NCBI GenBank assembly: GCA_025200525.1
Contig: CM045758.1
Coordinates: 5,266,580-5,330,579, forward strand
Source of the DNA: Camellia lanceoleosa
Taxonomy: Eukaryota > Streptophyta > Magnoliopsida > Ericales > Theaceae
Length of the DNA: 64,000 nucleotides
Reading direction: 5' to 3'
Positions 23,081 to 35,030 of the stretch are shown here, one piece after another. The position numbers and the translations under genes are program-made. Under the pieces are notes generated by a model. The model was not told the origin of the DNA and ran no database searches. It saw nothing but the letters and a program-made list of their open reading frames with translations. Positions within the stretch are counted from its first letter, which is position 1; every line of letters starts with the position of its first letter.

Positions 23081-26000
23081 ATGGTGAGAACAAGAGGTGA
23101 TGAGATAGAGGAGTCCTCCACTGCCAGGATGGACAGAATGGAAAGGTTGATCCAAGAAATGGCAGAGGCTTTGAGACAGCAACAGGAGTGGCAACAACGG
23201 TGGCAGCAACCACATTCGCCACCTCCACCTCAGGCACCACCCGTGCCAAATGAACAGAATAATGACCGGATCATAGCTCTCACCAAGGAATTCAAGAAAA
23301 TGAAACCACCGCAGTTCCACGGGGGATTAGATTCGTTGAAGGCCGAAGCGTAGGTCCTCGGCATTGAGAAATTGTTTGAAGTGTTCCCCTGTTCAGAGAC
23401 ATAGAAGGTGCTTCTAGCCACTTTTATGCTAGAAGACGAAGCAAGAAGATGGTGGATGTTGATGCGAGAAAATCATAAAGATGTGGATTGGGTAAAATTT
23501 CTGGAGATCTTTTATGACAAGTATTTTCCGCAATGTGTTCGGGACAGGAAAGTAGCCGAGTTCATGGAACTCAAGCAAGATAGCATGACAGTGGCTGAGT
23601 ATGAGGCCAAGTTCACTGAATTGGCCAGATTTGCACCACATGTGATTGACACCGATTATAAGAAGGCAAGACATTTCGAAGGTGGACTCCGCAGTGATAT
23701 CCTAAAGAGGGTGAATGTCCTAAAGCTGGAGACCTACATCGGAGTGCTTGACAGGGCCATCATATCATAGGCTAATATAGCTAGACAAGCCAAGCCAGCA
23801 ACAGAATGGAAGGGTAACAAAAGGCAAGGCTTCTTTTCGAAGAAGAAATTTTTGAAAAAGCAAAACACGAGCTCTTCCACTACTTCAAATTCTTCCCGAG
23901 ACACAGCTCCCATGTGCGATATCTGTAGCAAAAGGCACCGTGGGGTCTGTTACCGTGCGTCAGGAGGCTGTTTCAAGTGTGGGAAACAAGGGCACATAGC
24001 CCGAGAGTGCAATCAGAACGGTGGGAAACTAGCAACCAGTTCAACTGCATCGGTTCCAAAGCCGGGAAATACTGCGAGGTCCGCTATTACCGGGGACACA
24101 GTGAGACAGGGGAGAGTTTTTGCGCTTGTTCCGGGTGATACACGGAATGCCAATGCCGTTGTCTTAGGTACTATCTCAATATGTAATCAGGATGCTTTTG
24201 TATTAATTGATTCTGGATCGACGCACTCATTTGTGACATATGCATTTGCATCTAGACTGAAAAGACCCCTAGAATTATTACCATATTTGTTATGTGTGTC
24301 TGCTCCATCGGGGGAATCTGTGTTATGTGACTATATATATCGGTTTTGTGACATGCATATTGAGGATGCTACCCTATATGTATATTTATTGCCCTTAAAC
24401 TTTAGACACTTCGATGTAATTTTGGGCATGGATTGGTTGACCAAATATTGTGCCACCATAGATTGTGTGACAAAGAGGGTTGTGTTTAAACCACCAGAAC
24501 AGAAAGAGATTGTGTTTGTGGGAAATGGGGTAGTGCCTCCACCATATTTGATATCTGCAATGAAAGCATGTAAATTGATCAGGAAGGGGTGCCAAGGTTA
24601 TTTGTGTTATGTATTGACTGAACAATCCGTGAATGTTGAATTGAATGATATTCCCATTGTTAGAGAATTCCCAGATGTGTTTCCAAATGAATTACCAGGG
24701 GAATTGGTAAACAGAGAGATAGAGTTTACTATCGAGACTGTGCCAGGCACCCAGCCTATTTCTAAAACTCTCTACAGGATGGCTACCGTCGAAATGAAAG
24801 AATTAAAGGAACAGTTGCAAGACCTTCTTAATAAAGGGTTTATCCGGCCTAGCACTTCGCCTTGGGGCGCACCGGTGTTATTTGTGAAAAAGAAGGATGG
24901 CACTTTGCGCCTGTGCATCGATTATCGGGAATTGAACAAGGTAACGATAAAGAATAAGTATCCCTTACCCCGTATTGATGATTTATTTGATCAGTTGCAG
25001 GGATCACAGGTGTTTTCTAAGATTGATTTGAGATCCGGGTATCATTAGTTGAAGGTTAAGGCAGAGGATGTTGAGAAAACAGCATTCAGAACGAGGTATG
25101 GTCATTTTGAGTTCCTTGTTATGCCATTTGGAGTAACTAATGCTCCGGCAGCATTTTTGGACTTAATGAATAGAATATTTAAAACCTACCTTGATGAGTT
25201 TGTGGTAGTTTTTATCGACGATATCTTGATATATTCTAAAGATAGACTTGAACATGAACAACATTTGAGGACTGTTTTACAAATACTTCGGGAAAGGAAA
25301 TTATTTGCTAAACTAAAGAAATGTGAGTTTTGGTTGGATGAAATTGTTTTCTTAGGGCATGTGATCAACAAGGAAGGAATTTTAGTGGACCCGCAGAAAA
25401 TAGAGGCAATTATGAATTGGCCTACACCAACTAATGTGACAGAGGTCCATAGCTTCATGGGCTTAGCAGGGTACTACAGGAGATTTGTGAAAGATTTTTC
25501 GAAACTAGCGGTACCTCTTACCCAATTGACACGTAAAGGGCAACCGTTTGAATGGAATGATGAAAGAGAATCTGCTTTTCAAGAGCTGAAAACAAGATTG
25601 ACCACCGCACCAATTTTGACACTACCTTCAGGTACGAAAAATTTTGTAATTTTCAGTGACGCATCTTACAAGGGTTTGGGTTGTGTGTTAATGCAGAACG
25701 GAAAGGTTATTGCTTACGCCTCCTGACAATTGAGGCCACATGAGAAGAATTATCCGACGCATGACCTGGAATTGGTTGCAGTTGTTTTTGCCTTGAAAAT
25801 CTGGCGGCATTATTTGTATGGGGCAAGATGCGAAGTCTACACGGATCATAAGAGCTTAAAATACTTCTTCACGTAGAAAGAGCTGAATATGCGTCAGAGA
25901 AGATGGCTGGAATTAATAAAAGACTATGATCTTGAGATTCAGTACCACCCCAGGAAAGCTAATACAGTTGCTGATGCCTTGAGCAGAAAATCAACAGGGG

Positions 26001-27578
26001 GTATGGCTTGTTTGCTTACCGAACAGAAAGAAATCTTGCAAGATTTTGAGAAGTCTGAAATTGAGGTAGTGGTATGTGAACAGGGCGGATTGATAGCCGC
26101 TATTACAACCGAGCCGGCAATTATTGAGGAGATCAAACAGAAACAGAAAGAGGATGAGTTCCTCGGAAAAGTAATCAATGAATTTGAGGCAAGTCCAAAA
26201 GCAGAATTTAGCATTGAGAATGAAATGTTGAGATTCCGAAACAAAATGTGTGTTCCCGATATTCCGGAACTTAAGAAGAGGGTTTTAGACGAAGCCCACA
26301 GATCCGTTTTTGCTATGCACCCAGGCAACAATAAAATGTACCGGGATTTGAAACAGACCTACTGGTGGCCTAAAATGAAGAAAGAGATTGCAGAATATAT
26401 GTCTAAGTGCCTTGATGTCGCAAGTTAAAATTTGAACATCAGAAACCAGGCGGTCTACTCCAACCTCTCCCTATTCCTGAATGGAAGTGGGAACATGTGA
26501 CTATGGATTTCGTTGTTGGCCTACCTCGGACTTCTCGAGGTATGGATTCTGTTTGGGTTGTAGTTGATAGATTGACTAAATCTGCACATTTTACACTGTC
26601 AAAACTACATTTACTGCTTATAGATTGGCTACTATTTATGTTGACGAGATTGTCCGTTTACACGGTGTTCCAGTATCTATTGTGTCGGATAGAGATCTGA
26701 AATTTGTATCTAGGTTGTGGAAGAGTTTGCAGGAAGCTATGGGAACAGAACTAAGGTTCAGTACTGCATTCCACCCACAAACAGATGGGCAATCAGAACG
26801 AACGATACAAACCTTAGAAGATATGCTTCGCATGTGTGTCGTGGATTTTCAGGGGAGTTAGGAAGATTATTTGCCACTTGCAGAATTTGCTTATAATAAC
26901 AGCTTCCACTCCAGCATCGGTATGGCACCATATGAGGCTTTGTATGGTAGGAGGTGTAGATCACCTATTTGTTGGACAGAGGTCGGGGATAGAGCTTTGC
27001 TTGGGCCAGAAATTGTGCAAGACACTTCTGAGAAGATCAAGACTATTCGCCAGAGGCTCAAAACAACTCAGGACCGACAAAAGAATTATGCAGACGTCCG
27101 GAGAAGACCTCTTGAGTATGAGGTTAGTGACCATGTGTTCATCTGTGTTTCTCCGATGAAAGGCCAAGTCAGATTTGGGAAAAATGGCAAGTTATCGCCC
27201 CGTTACATCGGGCCGTTCCAGATTCTGGAGAGACTTGGTCCAGTTGCTTATAGAGTTGCCTTGCCACCAGGATTTGAACAAATCCACAATGTATTTCACG
27301 TGTCAATGTTGAGAGGTTACCTCCGAGACCCGTTTCATGTGATTGATTATCACCGGGTTGCTATTGATGAAAATATGAAATATGCTGAATGGCCGGAACG
27401 AATTGTTGATCGGCAAGTGAAACAATTGAGAAGCAAGTCCATTCCAATGGTGAAGGTGGAATGGAAAGAACACTATGGGACGGATGCCACGTGGGAAAAA
27501 GATGAGGAAATGCGACTACGCTGCCCACATTTGTTTCCCGACGAAGGTAACTTAAGTTTGGAGGATCAAACTTCCTAA
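23081..27578 (+). pseudogene. Gypsy gag-pol polyprotein, inactivated
   Basis: Domains in order: gag from ATG 23081 (MVRTRGDEIEE; capsid-like EARRWW region near 23440); CCHC knuckle [14 protein letters not shown] (about 23969-24010); protease [11 protein letters not shown] (about 24200); [14 protein letters not shown] (about 24906) with catalytic [10 protein letters not shown] (about 25210); RNase [11 protein letters not shown] and TDHKSLKYF; integrase zinc finger and core with D (MDFVVGLP), D (VSDRD) and E (GQSERTIQ); then a chromodomain-like end (IVDRQVKQLRSKSIPMVKVE). In-frame stops fall at 23351, 23402, 23768, 25046, 25724, 25874 and 26858. Each can be read as a C-to-T or G-to-A change of the family codon. 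Frame shifts occur near 26420 and 26605. Confidence 0.93.
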
Positions 27579-27590
27579 AGGGGGGAAGAC
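27577..27590 (+). other. Gypsy polypurine tract
   Basis: AAAGGGGGGAAGAC abuts the 3' LTR and overlaps the pol stop codon (TAA ending at 27578). It would prime plus-strand DNA synthesis. Confidence 0.85.
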
Positions 27591-30125
27591 TGTGATATCC
27601 CTGTTCTGTATTATGTTAATTGGTCCCTAATATGTATGTGATTATATGTTTTGATATGATTTTATGTGCCATTACGTGGATATATGTCGTTTTGGAACTC
27701 TATCTGTTCACCGTAGGAAAATCTGTTTGAATCATCCACTTCGGGAATTAAATTGAGGGCCTTATCGACCATAGAACCCGAAATTGATTACGCCATTATG
27801 GTTGGCATAATTTTTAGAGCCTACGGTGAAATTTAATTGAAAATTGATTCGGGTTGGATTAAATCGATTAAATTAATGAATTAAGTGCTCCTTTATTTAT
27901 TATTTTTATATATGGTTTAGTGGAGCCATATAAGGGTCATATACACCCTCATTTGTTCCTTTTGACTTCAAAATATGAGAAATACATTTGAGAGGGTGTG
28001 AAGGCCGGCTATAGAGAGAGAAAGGAAGAGACTTGGGCAATTTTTGGCTCTAGCTTGGGAATTTGAAGATTTAACTCAGGAATTGACTAGAGTTTGGAAG
28101 TTTAAAGCTCCTAGGTGAGTAACCAACCCGTAACCCATGAATTTGGGTTGTGATTTTGTGAATTGAAGATTAATTTGTGATCTAGGACATGAAGGGAGTT
28201 GGTTTTGATGAATTTGAAGACTATATATGCATGCATGCATGCATGTAGTGTTTTGAATTTGCATATTTGAGCTTGAATTACATGACTCATGTTGCAATTT
28301 TGGTTGAAATCCATACATTTGACCATCTTTTCATCATATGAGATGGGAATGAAGGTTATATGTCACATGCATGTACAATCCATGGAAGTAGAAGCTTTGA
28401 ATGCATGAAATGGGTACATTGGTAATGAGTTTGGTGGAAAATGAGCCATGCATGTAGATAAATTATGAAATTGAGCTTCAATATGTTGTAATTCTATGTT
28501 TGTACCATGTTAGTACATGACTATGTGAAGTTTGGACCGAAATCATGCATTTAGAGCCTTTGAATGTCGAGATGAAGCTCAAGAACACAATCTGGATTTT
28601 CCAGAATTTTGAGGTCCGCCGGCGGAGAACCTCGCTCGGCGGAAAATCGTGCTCCCAGCACTTTTTGCAGAGTTGGATGTCCGCTCGAGCGGGATATCTT
28701 ACGCTCGAGCGGGGAGTTTTGTAGACAGGCCTTCCGCTTAAGCGCTCTATTATACGCTCGAGCGTATTTTTCATGTAACCAGTACTTTTGCAGGCCTTAG
28801 GGTCCGCTCGAGCGGGGAAGTTGACGCTCGAGCGGGAACCCTGTTTTCTGAAAATTCTAAATGCATTATGTGTTATATTTTTCCGTTCTCTTTCACTTGT
28901 AAGCACTCTTAGGCATATGTTAAGCTTTGTAAATGAGTTGATGAGATAATAACAAAGCCTAAAGAGGAATATGTGAATTAAAGAACGGATTGAACTGTTA
29001 ATGACCCTTTTGTGTTCATGAAATGTGTAGGGTCAAACTCCAGGGCAAATCCACAAGCCGATCACTGTGAGTAATATCGATATTTGAATGCTTGTAAATG
29101 TCCAATTGTTTACTCCCTTTTAAGCTTTATAAATTGCTAATTGGGATTGTGAACGTAAGTCAGATATTAATGCATAAATGGACCCAAGGTCGTTTTGATA
29201 AGTATAAATGGACCCAAGGTCGTTTTGATAAGTATAAATGGACCCAAGGTCGTTTTGTTAAACATAAATGGACCAAAGGTCATTTTGTTAAACATAAATG
29301 GACCAGAGGTCGTTTTGATGAAAATGAATGGACCAAAGGTCATTTTGATACGAATGTATGGGCCGAAGGCCGTTCTGACATGAATGAGTGGGCCAAAGGC
29401 CGTTTTGAAATGAATAAGTGGGCCAAAGGCCGTTTTGAAATGAATGATTGGGCCAGAGGCCGTTTTGACATAATCAAATGGGCCAAAGGCCGTGTCGTAG
29501 TGAATGTAAAGCTGAATGAGTAATAGGCTAGTGTGTGCGGAACTATGATTTAAATTACCCATATATATATTAACTATAGAAATGAATTGGGCCCAAGGCC
29601 GTTTGGAAAACGTTGTTTTACGTCTTGTCACATAAATTCTGTAATTGATATTATTCACTGGGCTATCGCTCACGCTCATTCATGTCTTTGTAGGTGAGCC
29701 AAGAGAGGTCCAGACCCAGCCCCAGTGAAGCCTGTGTAGAACAACCCAGATTTTGGAGAGTCAGCCCTCGTGTCTCACGTGCGAGACCCGTCCTTGTCTT
29801 TTTGTTATGTAATTATATGTTGTTTTATTGGCAAGGGTTTTGTGTACATTTGTATGTAGTCTGATATGGGTTGGCTCAGTTTGATGATCCTGTTGTAAAG
29901 AAGTTTATGCTACTATACTTTTGATGTGGGTTATTAACGCATATGAGTATGGTCTGTTTGTTGTGCATATAAGCACCGCTCTATGGACAAAGTTTTAAAT
30001 TTTTGCTTCCGTTTGGCCCCTTTACTCTGACGAGTTATGTCCGTTTTGGTTTGAGGCCGTAGGTAATCACAGGATTACTGGCCGGTCATGTCCTTAACCC
30101 ATGGGGGCGGGTTGGGGTCCTGACA
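27591..30125 (+). repeat. Gypsy 3' LTR (2535 bp)
   Basis: Same ends as the 5' LTR. It has eleven rather than ten 30-bp repeats (29173-29502). The first palindrome dyad (28616-28645) is reduced by several small deletions, while the later ones remain. Confidence 0.95.
29173..29502 (+). repeat. Eleven 30-bp tandem repeats in the 3' LTR
   Basis: Same array as in the 5' LTR, with one extra unit near its start, so copy number changed after insertion by slippage or unequal exchange. Confidence 0.9.
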
Positions 30126-30130
30126 TAAGC

Positions 30131-30631
30131 GCTAATAATGTTCACTATATTCCCTCCAATAACTAGTGTAACTAGCATAATCCTATCTCCTTTCCTAGTG
30201 ACCGCCACCACACTTTCCACAAGACCCTTGGCAATTATGATTCCTACCCCATTCCTGCTTCTATCCTTACCACTATAATAAAGTTTAAAACCAGTATCCT
30301 CAATTTCCTTAGCTTTCTCTCCCGTCCACTTAGTTTCTTGTATGCAAGCTATACTAACTCTCCTCCTAATCATAACATCTACCAATTCCATCGTCCTACC
30401 AGTTAAGGTTCCTATGTTCCAAGTGGCTACCCTAAACCTATAGTCTTGGACTAGCTTCTTTATCCGCGCTCGTCCAGAAAAACGCGGAAACCTTTGCCTA
30501 TTTTTCACCGCACCCAAGCGTCGATGCGGCGCCCCTTGCTCACTTTTCGAAACACCCGGAGGCAGGCGCAACGCGTCACTTGAGGGGAACGACCTAGCAT
30601 TTAAACGATTCAAAGTAGGATTCATTTTCAT
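30131..30631 (-). pseudogene. RTE LINE endonuclease, N-terminal part
   Basis: The minus strand encodes RVATWNIGTLTGRTMEL, IACIQETKWTGEKA and GFKLYYSGKDRSRNGVGI, the APE-type endonuclease of plant RTE elements (often annotated as craniofacial development protein-like). It is open from 30631 and ends abruptly at ISAY where the Gypsy LTR inserted. The N-terminal 50 residues are basic linker. Confidence 0.88.
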
Positions 30632-30745
30632 AAGGGATCCAAGCGGCTTTTTTTACGTGTTGGCTGTCGGCTACCTAACACACAACCCTCCTCCTTAACT
30701 CGGGCTTGGCACCGGCGGAGTTGTTAACAACCCCAGCGGAGTTTT

Positions 30746-31815
30746 TATTTTTTTATTTTTCATTTTTTTTATTTTATTTTTATTTTTTTATTTTTATTTT
30801 TATATATATGAAAAATTATGAATACATCCTTCTTTATGTTAAATTGGCTTGTGGCCTCAAGGCCTAGCCAAAGCTTGCCCAAGTGACGCATTTTTAGGCT
30901 CAGTCCGACCCAAATCTCGGTTCGAAGAACCTGGCCTGAGGCCTGACTCAAGGCCGAGCCTAACCGACACCCAACATCACTTGTAAGTTATTTTTGGTGA
31001 ATTTAAAAAAAAAAAAATTAAAATCCAATCTAGGCCCGACCCAAGCCTGAAACCCGTTGCCTAGGCTTAGACTTGGGCCTAAGCCTAGATTTTTGGGAAC
31101 TAGTTCGGCCTAGCCACGCTAGTTTACATTCTTTTTACTATTATTTAAGATTGATTCTGATTTTACATTGTTATTCTCTCTGCATGTGTCTGTTAGAGGT
31201 TTAAAACACTACAAATTTGCGTAATAATTAAAATTAAAGCCCTTAGGATTTTAAATCTTGAAAGTCTAATTCTTCTTTTCACATTATTTTAGTTTTTTGT
31301 CTAGTTTATTCTTAATCAATAAGGGGTGTTTTAGAAAGATGATTAAAAATTGATTTTTTGGCTTTTTTTAGTTTTTTTTTTTTTTTGGGTTGAAAAAATG
31401 TGTAAAAAATGTGAGACGTGATGTGACTTAAAATGGATTAAAAGTTGATTTTTGGCTTTTTATTATGTTCACAAATTGGCCCTAAATCTTGATGTTTACT
31501 TCTAAAGATGAATTCTAAGTTTTTACAAATCAAGATTATGAATACCTATGGAGTAAGATCCTTATACATGAGCATATGTAAGTTGTCAATACTTTCCATA
31601 TAGTTTCTTAGAGATGTTATTGGTTGGTCCTGAGACACCGTCACATGGTGTCTCAATGGTGTTGTGATTGGTAAAGGAGGTGGGATTCAAAAATTTATAT
31701 TACGTAATTGGAGAACATAAGGAGTCATGGTGAATTGTGATTGGTAAGGGGCATTGTCACGTGATGCCCTGAACCAATCAATAATTTTTCGTTTTCTTGA
31801 GAATAAATCTACCAC
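30746..31815. other. Simple repeats and degenerate MITE-like DNA
   Basis: T-rich tract 30748-30800, then GC-richer sequence with repeated GGCCTGAGGCC/GGCCTAGCC motifs (30850-31120), typical of degenerate non-autonomous DNA elements. The stretch 31320-31500 relates to 8470-8600. No gene is seen. Confidence 0.4.
31617..31795. repeat. Short element with two internal hairpins
   Basis: The ends TTATTGGTTGGTCCTGAG and, inverted, TTATTGATTGGTTCAGGG match well. Inside lie two hairpins, GAGACACCGTCACATGGTGTCTC-type near 31630 and GGGCATTGTCACGTGATGCCC-type near 31757, each centred on a GTCACATG/GTCACGTG core. Probably a MITE; target duplication not resolved. Confidence 0.45.
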
Positions 31816-31818
31816 ATT

Positions 31819-32544
31819 GGCCCTGTTTGGAAGTGTTATTTGGGCTAAAATAGTTAGGACTGTACAAAATATTAGCCAATCCATTAAAACTGTACTGATC
31901 CTCATCAATTCGTACTGCTCTATCCGCTAATTGCAGATTAAATTTTAAAATTTATAATCTACCTTCAAAACCGCTCTGCTCTACTATAGTTAATACTTAT
32001 ATATTTTTTAACCTCTAATGAAATATCAAAATAAAAATGAGTGTGAGAGAGATTGAAAATGTGAAATTTATTACAAATTAGTAGTTATATATATGAAAAA
32101 TATTATGTAAAATTTGTTTGTGTTATATATATAAAAAAAATATTATATAAAGTAGTGTTTTATATTATGCAAATACTTGATAATTGGTTAAAATATTTTT
32201 CAATCCATTAATCCACCTAAAACCGTCCAAATCGTAATTTATCAATCCAACAATCCGCTAATCTGCCATTCGATTTATAATTTTACTCTCAAACTGCTCG
32301 AATCACACTGCGCACACCCCTAAAAATAGCCATAAGGATAAAATAGACTAAAATAATCAATAAGACAAAATATTACATCTAACACATAATCATTTTATTT
32401 TTTCTCTCACAACTATCAAATTAACCAAAAAAAAAAAAAAAAATCAACTATATTGCCAAACACAACTTTTTTAGCCAGGCTAAAATAGCAAAAAAAAAAA
32501 AAACTAAAAAGCCAATTAAAATAGCTAACTTTCCGAATGAGGCC
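31819..32544. mobile_element. Candidate MITE interrupted by a hAT-like element
   Basis: Ends GGCCCTGTTTGGAAGTG and, inverted, GGCCTCATTCGGAAAGTT, flanked by ATT (or CATTG) on both sides. The interior is split by a 468-bp element at 31855-32322. Superfamily uncertain, Harbinger-like at best. Confidence 0.45.
31855..32322. mobile_element. hAT-like non-autonomous element (468 bp)
   Basis: Flanks AAAATAGT (31847-31854) and AAAATAGC (32323-32330) match at 7 of 8 bases. Ends TAGGACTGTACA and, inverted, TAGGGGTGTGCG fit the TAGGGGTG-type hAT termini. No transposase. Confidence 0.65.
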
Positions 32545-32667
32545 ATTGTGGGCCTTCACTTTCATTAACTTATTTCATTGCTGAGAATTATCGCGAAAAA
32601 ATAAAATTAAATTAAATTGGCTTTTCATGCTTTAAAATTGGAAAAAAAATTTGAAACACAAAGAACT

Positions 32668-34487
32668 TGTAACGCCTCTAAAATAATACAACTCATAAGA
32701 GAAATGAGCATAATAGAATTGGTATACTTTCATTCATCAGAGTTCATATTACAAAAGATGATACATGCAATATACATTCATAAATGTTCATTCTGAATCT
32801 ATAGCATGTAACACTAGTTAATAACACAAAATAAATGCCCTATGGGCTTACATCTTTCCAAGACATTACTTGGTTACAACAAAAGAGAGTCATAAGCTAT
32901 GTACATATATAAAGCCCTTGGCTTGAATAAACATTTAAACACAAAACACAAAATAGAGCCTCCAGCTCCTAGGCCCTCCCAAGCTACGTCTTTGGAGGAA
33001 GTATGTCATCGATACCTGAAAATGGTTTCTCAAATAGGGTGAGCCAAAACTCAGTAAAAATAGTCTATCACAGTATATGATGTTTAACTAAGTTATAAGT
33101 GTCAGAGACATATTCAATATTTATAACAAACACACATTCTTCACGTGACCACGCGATACCAACATTCACATCTCAATCCATTTTCATTTATTCATTTCAA
33201 GTTAATTCGTTTTATTTCTATGCATAAGCCAAGTTTACAATTTTCCAAATAACCCAACTGAGGTTATAACTCAGTGGTTCTCAATCAACATAACCATCAT
33301 ACAATCGCTGCAATCTTGCCATTTTATGAAAATTTCGTCCGCGGGATCACCACCCATGTATACATATGATTTCGGGACTTTTACCCTGGACACTCTAATC
33401 AACTTAATTTCAATGGAGTCCATTCCCTATCTCCTCCCAAAACATAGAGTACATCCTCTTTTTTCTCCCAAAACATTATACATATACAATGTATTTAAAG
33501 GTACCATCATATTCAATGACTATCAATTATAACAATGCCTCAACATACCGTCATATTCAATGACACAATTAAATGATTAGTTTTAATTCACATAATCCTC
33601 ATGCAATTTCTACAATAATCATAGCTATCCTCCATCGATAGCCCAATACAAATATTCAATCTTAATAACAAATAATTCATCACATTTTCATAGGTGAGTG
33701 ATTAAACAAATCCAACAACACCATTCATCTATACTTTCCCCCAATTTCACATTTTCATGCCAATTTCATTATTTATGCAAAATAATCATTCAAGACATAT
33801 TAGGGAAAATCTCCCCCTTTTTCAAATATTAACCCAAAGGCTAAAATCCACCATTCTAACATATGATAACTTCATATCCAAAACCCCATAATCATTTATG
33901 TAATGCAACATAGAAACCCCTCTTTTCAATTTGAATCCAAACCCTAGGTTTACTCAAATACTTCCAAAATCTCACCCTTTGTACATAACAACAAATAACT
34001 AGGTTAAAGATCATATCAAGGTGTAGAATATCCCTACCTCAAGTGTAGAAGCCCAAAGGAGAAGTGGGTGTATTTCTAGAGAGAAGTCGAATTTTAGAGA
34101 GAGAGAGAGAGAGAGAGCTGATCTAGGATTTTTTAGTAAAAAGGTACCAAAAAGTGATGTAAAAATGAGCTGCAGAAAACTGATATACGCGAGGCTTGCT
34201 CGAGCGAAGGAGTTGTCGCTCAAGCAACCAGACATAATAAGTGTCCTCGCTCGAGCGCAAGAAACGTCGGCAGAATACAAATTCCCAGAAGTTTTGCAGA
34301 CAAAAGACCGTCGCTCAAGCGTAAGAGTTCTCGCTCTAGCGAACACCAACACCCTCCCAGAAACTCTACAGGACTGAACAAATACTGGGAGATCACAAAG
34401 CTCGCTCGAGCGCAAGAAGCTTCGCTCAAGCAAAGAAGCCAAAATCTGGGCAACAACATTCTGTGCCAACTAGCAACTAACCTGTTC
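32668..34487 (-). mobile_element. Truncated Gypsy-type LTR, antisense
   Basis: It begins on the plus strand with TGTAACGCC (the LTR 3' end on the minus strand). It aligns along its length with the solo LTR 38968-40953, sharing blocks such as AAGACATTACTTGGTTACAA and CATATACAATGTATTTAAAG. It stops near CTGTTCCAAC, about 130 bases short of the other copy's end, where the segmental-duplication homology begins. It carries phased dyads. Confidence 0.75.
34197..34432 (-). promoter_or_regulatory. Phased dyads in the truncated LTR
   Basis: Half-sites start at 34197/34217, 34312/34332 and 34403/34423, all 20 bp apart. A fourth, 34248, has a strongly decayed partner at 34268. On the minus strand the array ends about 10 bp before GTATATCAG, a TATA-like sequence (34182-34187). 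Confidence 0.7.
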
Positions 34488-34724
34488 CAACTACCACAAT
34501 GCTTGATGTCAATTTCATCCTCTTCTTTAGTTAACATCCATGTTATTATTATAAAGTAACTTGGATTTCAATTCATAAGGCAAAACCGGAATCAGTTGTT
34601 TTATTCTTCATAATTTGCTTAAAATCATAGGTAAAATAATTAATATTTTTGCTAAGAGGAGGAACCAAAACCCATTTGCATTTGGTTAATAGCTTATTAT
34701 GCATGGATTATATGAATTCTTTCC

Positions 34725-35030
34725 TACCTGTAAGGATGGGAGCTCACTCCCAATGGGTTTGGTGAGCAAGTGGCTCTGGGTTTGAGTCTCCATGGGGGCG
34801 ACGTGGTTTCCATCCACCTGTGCTTCTGACTTTTTTTCACTAGGACACTGATGGGGCTGGGGTCAAGCTATGGGTCAAGCTTGTCTTGAGGAAGTGCCTG
34901 CATATTCCCCTTGTGTGTGCGATACCACCTCTTTGTCAGGTCTGTTTAGGCCCCTCCTGTCTGGCCTATCAACGGGTTAGGGCTCCTTTGGCCATACCCA
35001 ACGAAGATTGCTACTATTGGTCCCTCTCTT
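34725..35030 (+). mobile_element. Candidate tRNA-derived SINE
   Basis: A sharply different GC-richer block within AT-rich copy 1. Near its start is a pol III-like arrangement, GTGAGCAAGTGGCTCT followed by a B-box-like GGTTTGAGTCTCC (34780-34793). It is mostly absent from duplication copy 2, where only a short related piece (about 59748-59770) is seen. No clear target duplication or tail. Confidence 0.4.

Larger units (their letters stand above)
20333..30125 (+). mobile_element. Tekay/Del-like Gypsy LTR retrotransposon, structurally complete
   Basis: 9793 bp with TSD TAAGC on both sides (20328-20332, 30126-30130). LTRs 20333-22841 and 27591-30125 begin TGTGATATCC and end GGTCCTGACA. An initiator-tRNA-Met PBS and a purine tract adjoin them. 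One gag-pol frame (23081-27578) carries gag, zinc knuckle, protease, RT, RNase H, integrase and a C-terminal chromodomain-like segment. The order RT-RH-IN is Gypsy; the integrase C-terminus (PRYIGPFQILERLGPVAYR, then ATWEKDEEMR) suits the Tekay/Del chromovirus clade. Coding is broken by seven stops and at least two frameshifts. Confidence 0.95.
17775..30745 (-). mobile_element. RTE-type LINE, split by a Gypsy element
   Basis: The two parts are 30745-30126 (5' end) and 20332-17775 (3' end), about 3.2 kb once the Gypsy insertion is removed, close to full length for a plant RTE. The 3' end on the minus strand reads GTAGCCGACCCCATTTGATG and ends in TTGG-rich sequence, the usual plant RTE tail. 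The two sides meet at the Gypsy TSD TAAGC, restoring the endonuclease reading ISAY|APQVGLD. The element is degenerate. Confidence 0.88.

Noticed and set aside
20333..30125. Integrated pararetrovirus
   Set aside because: It has LTRs, TSD, integrase and chromodomain-like end; no movement protein or viral coat motifs.
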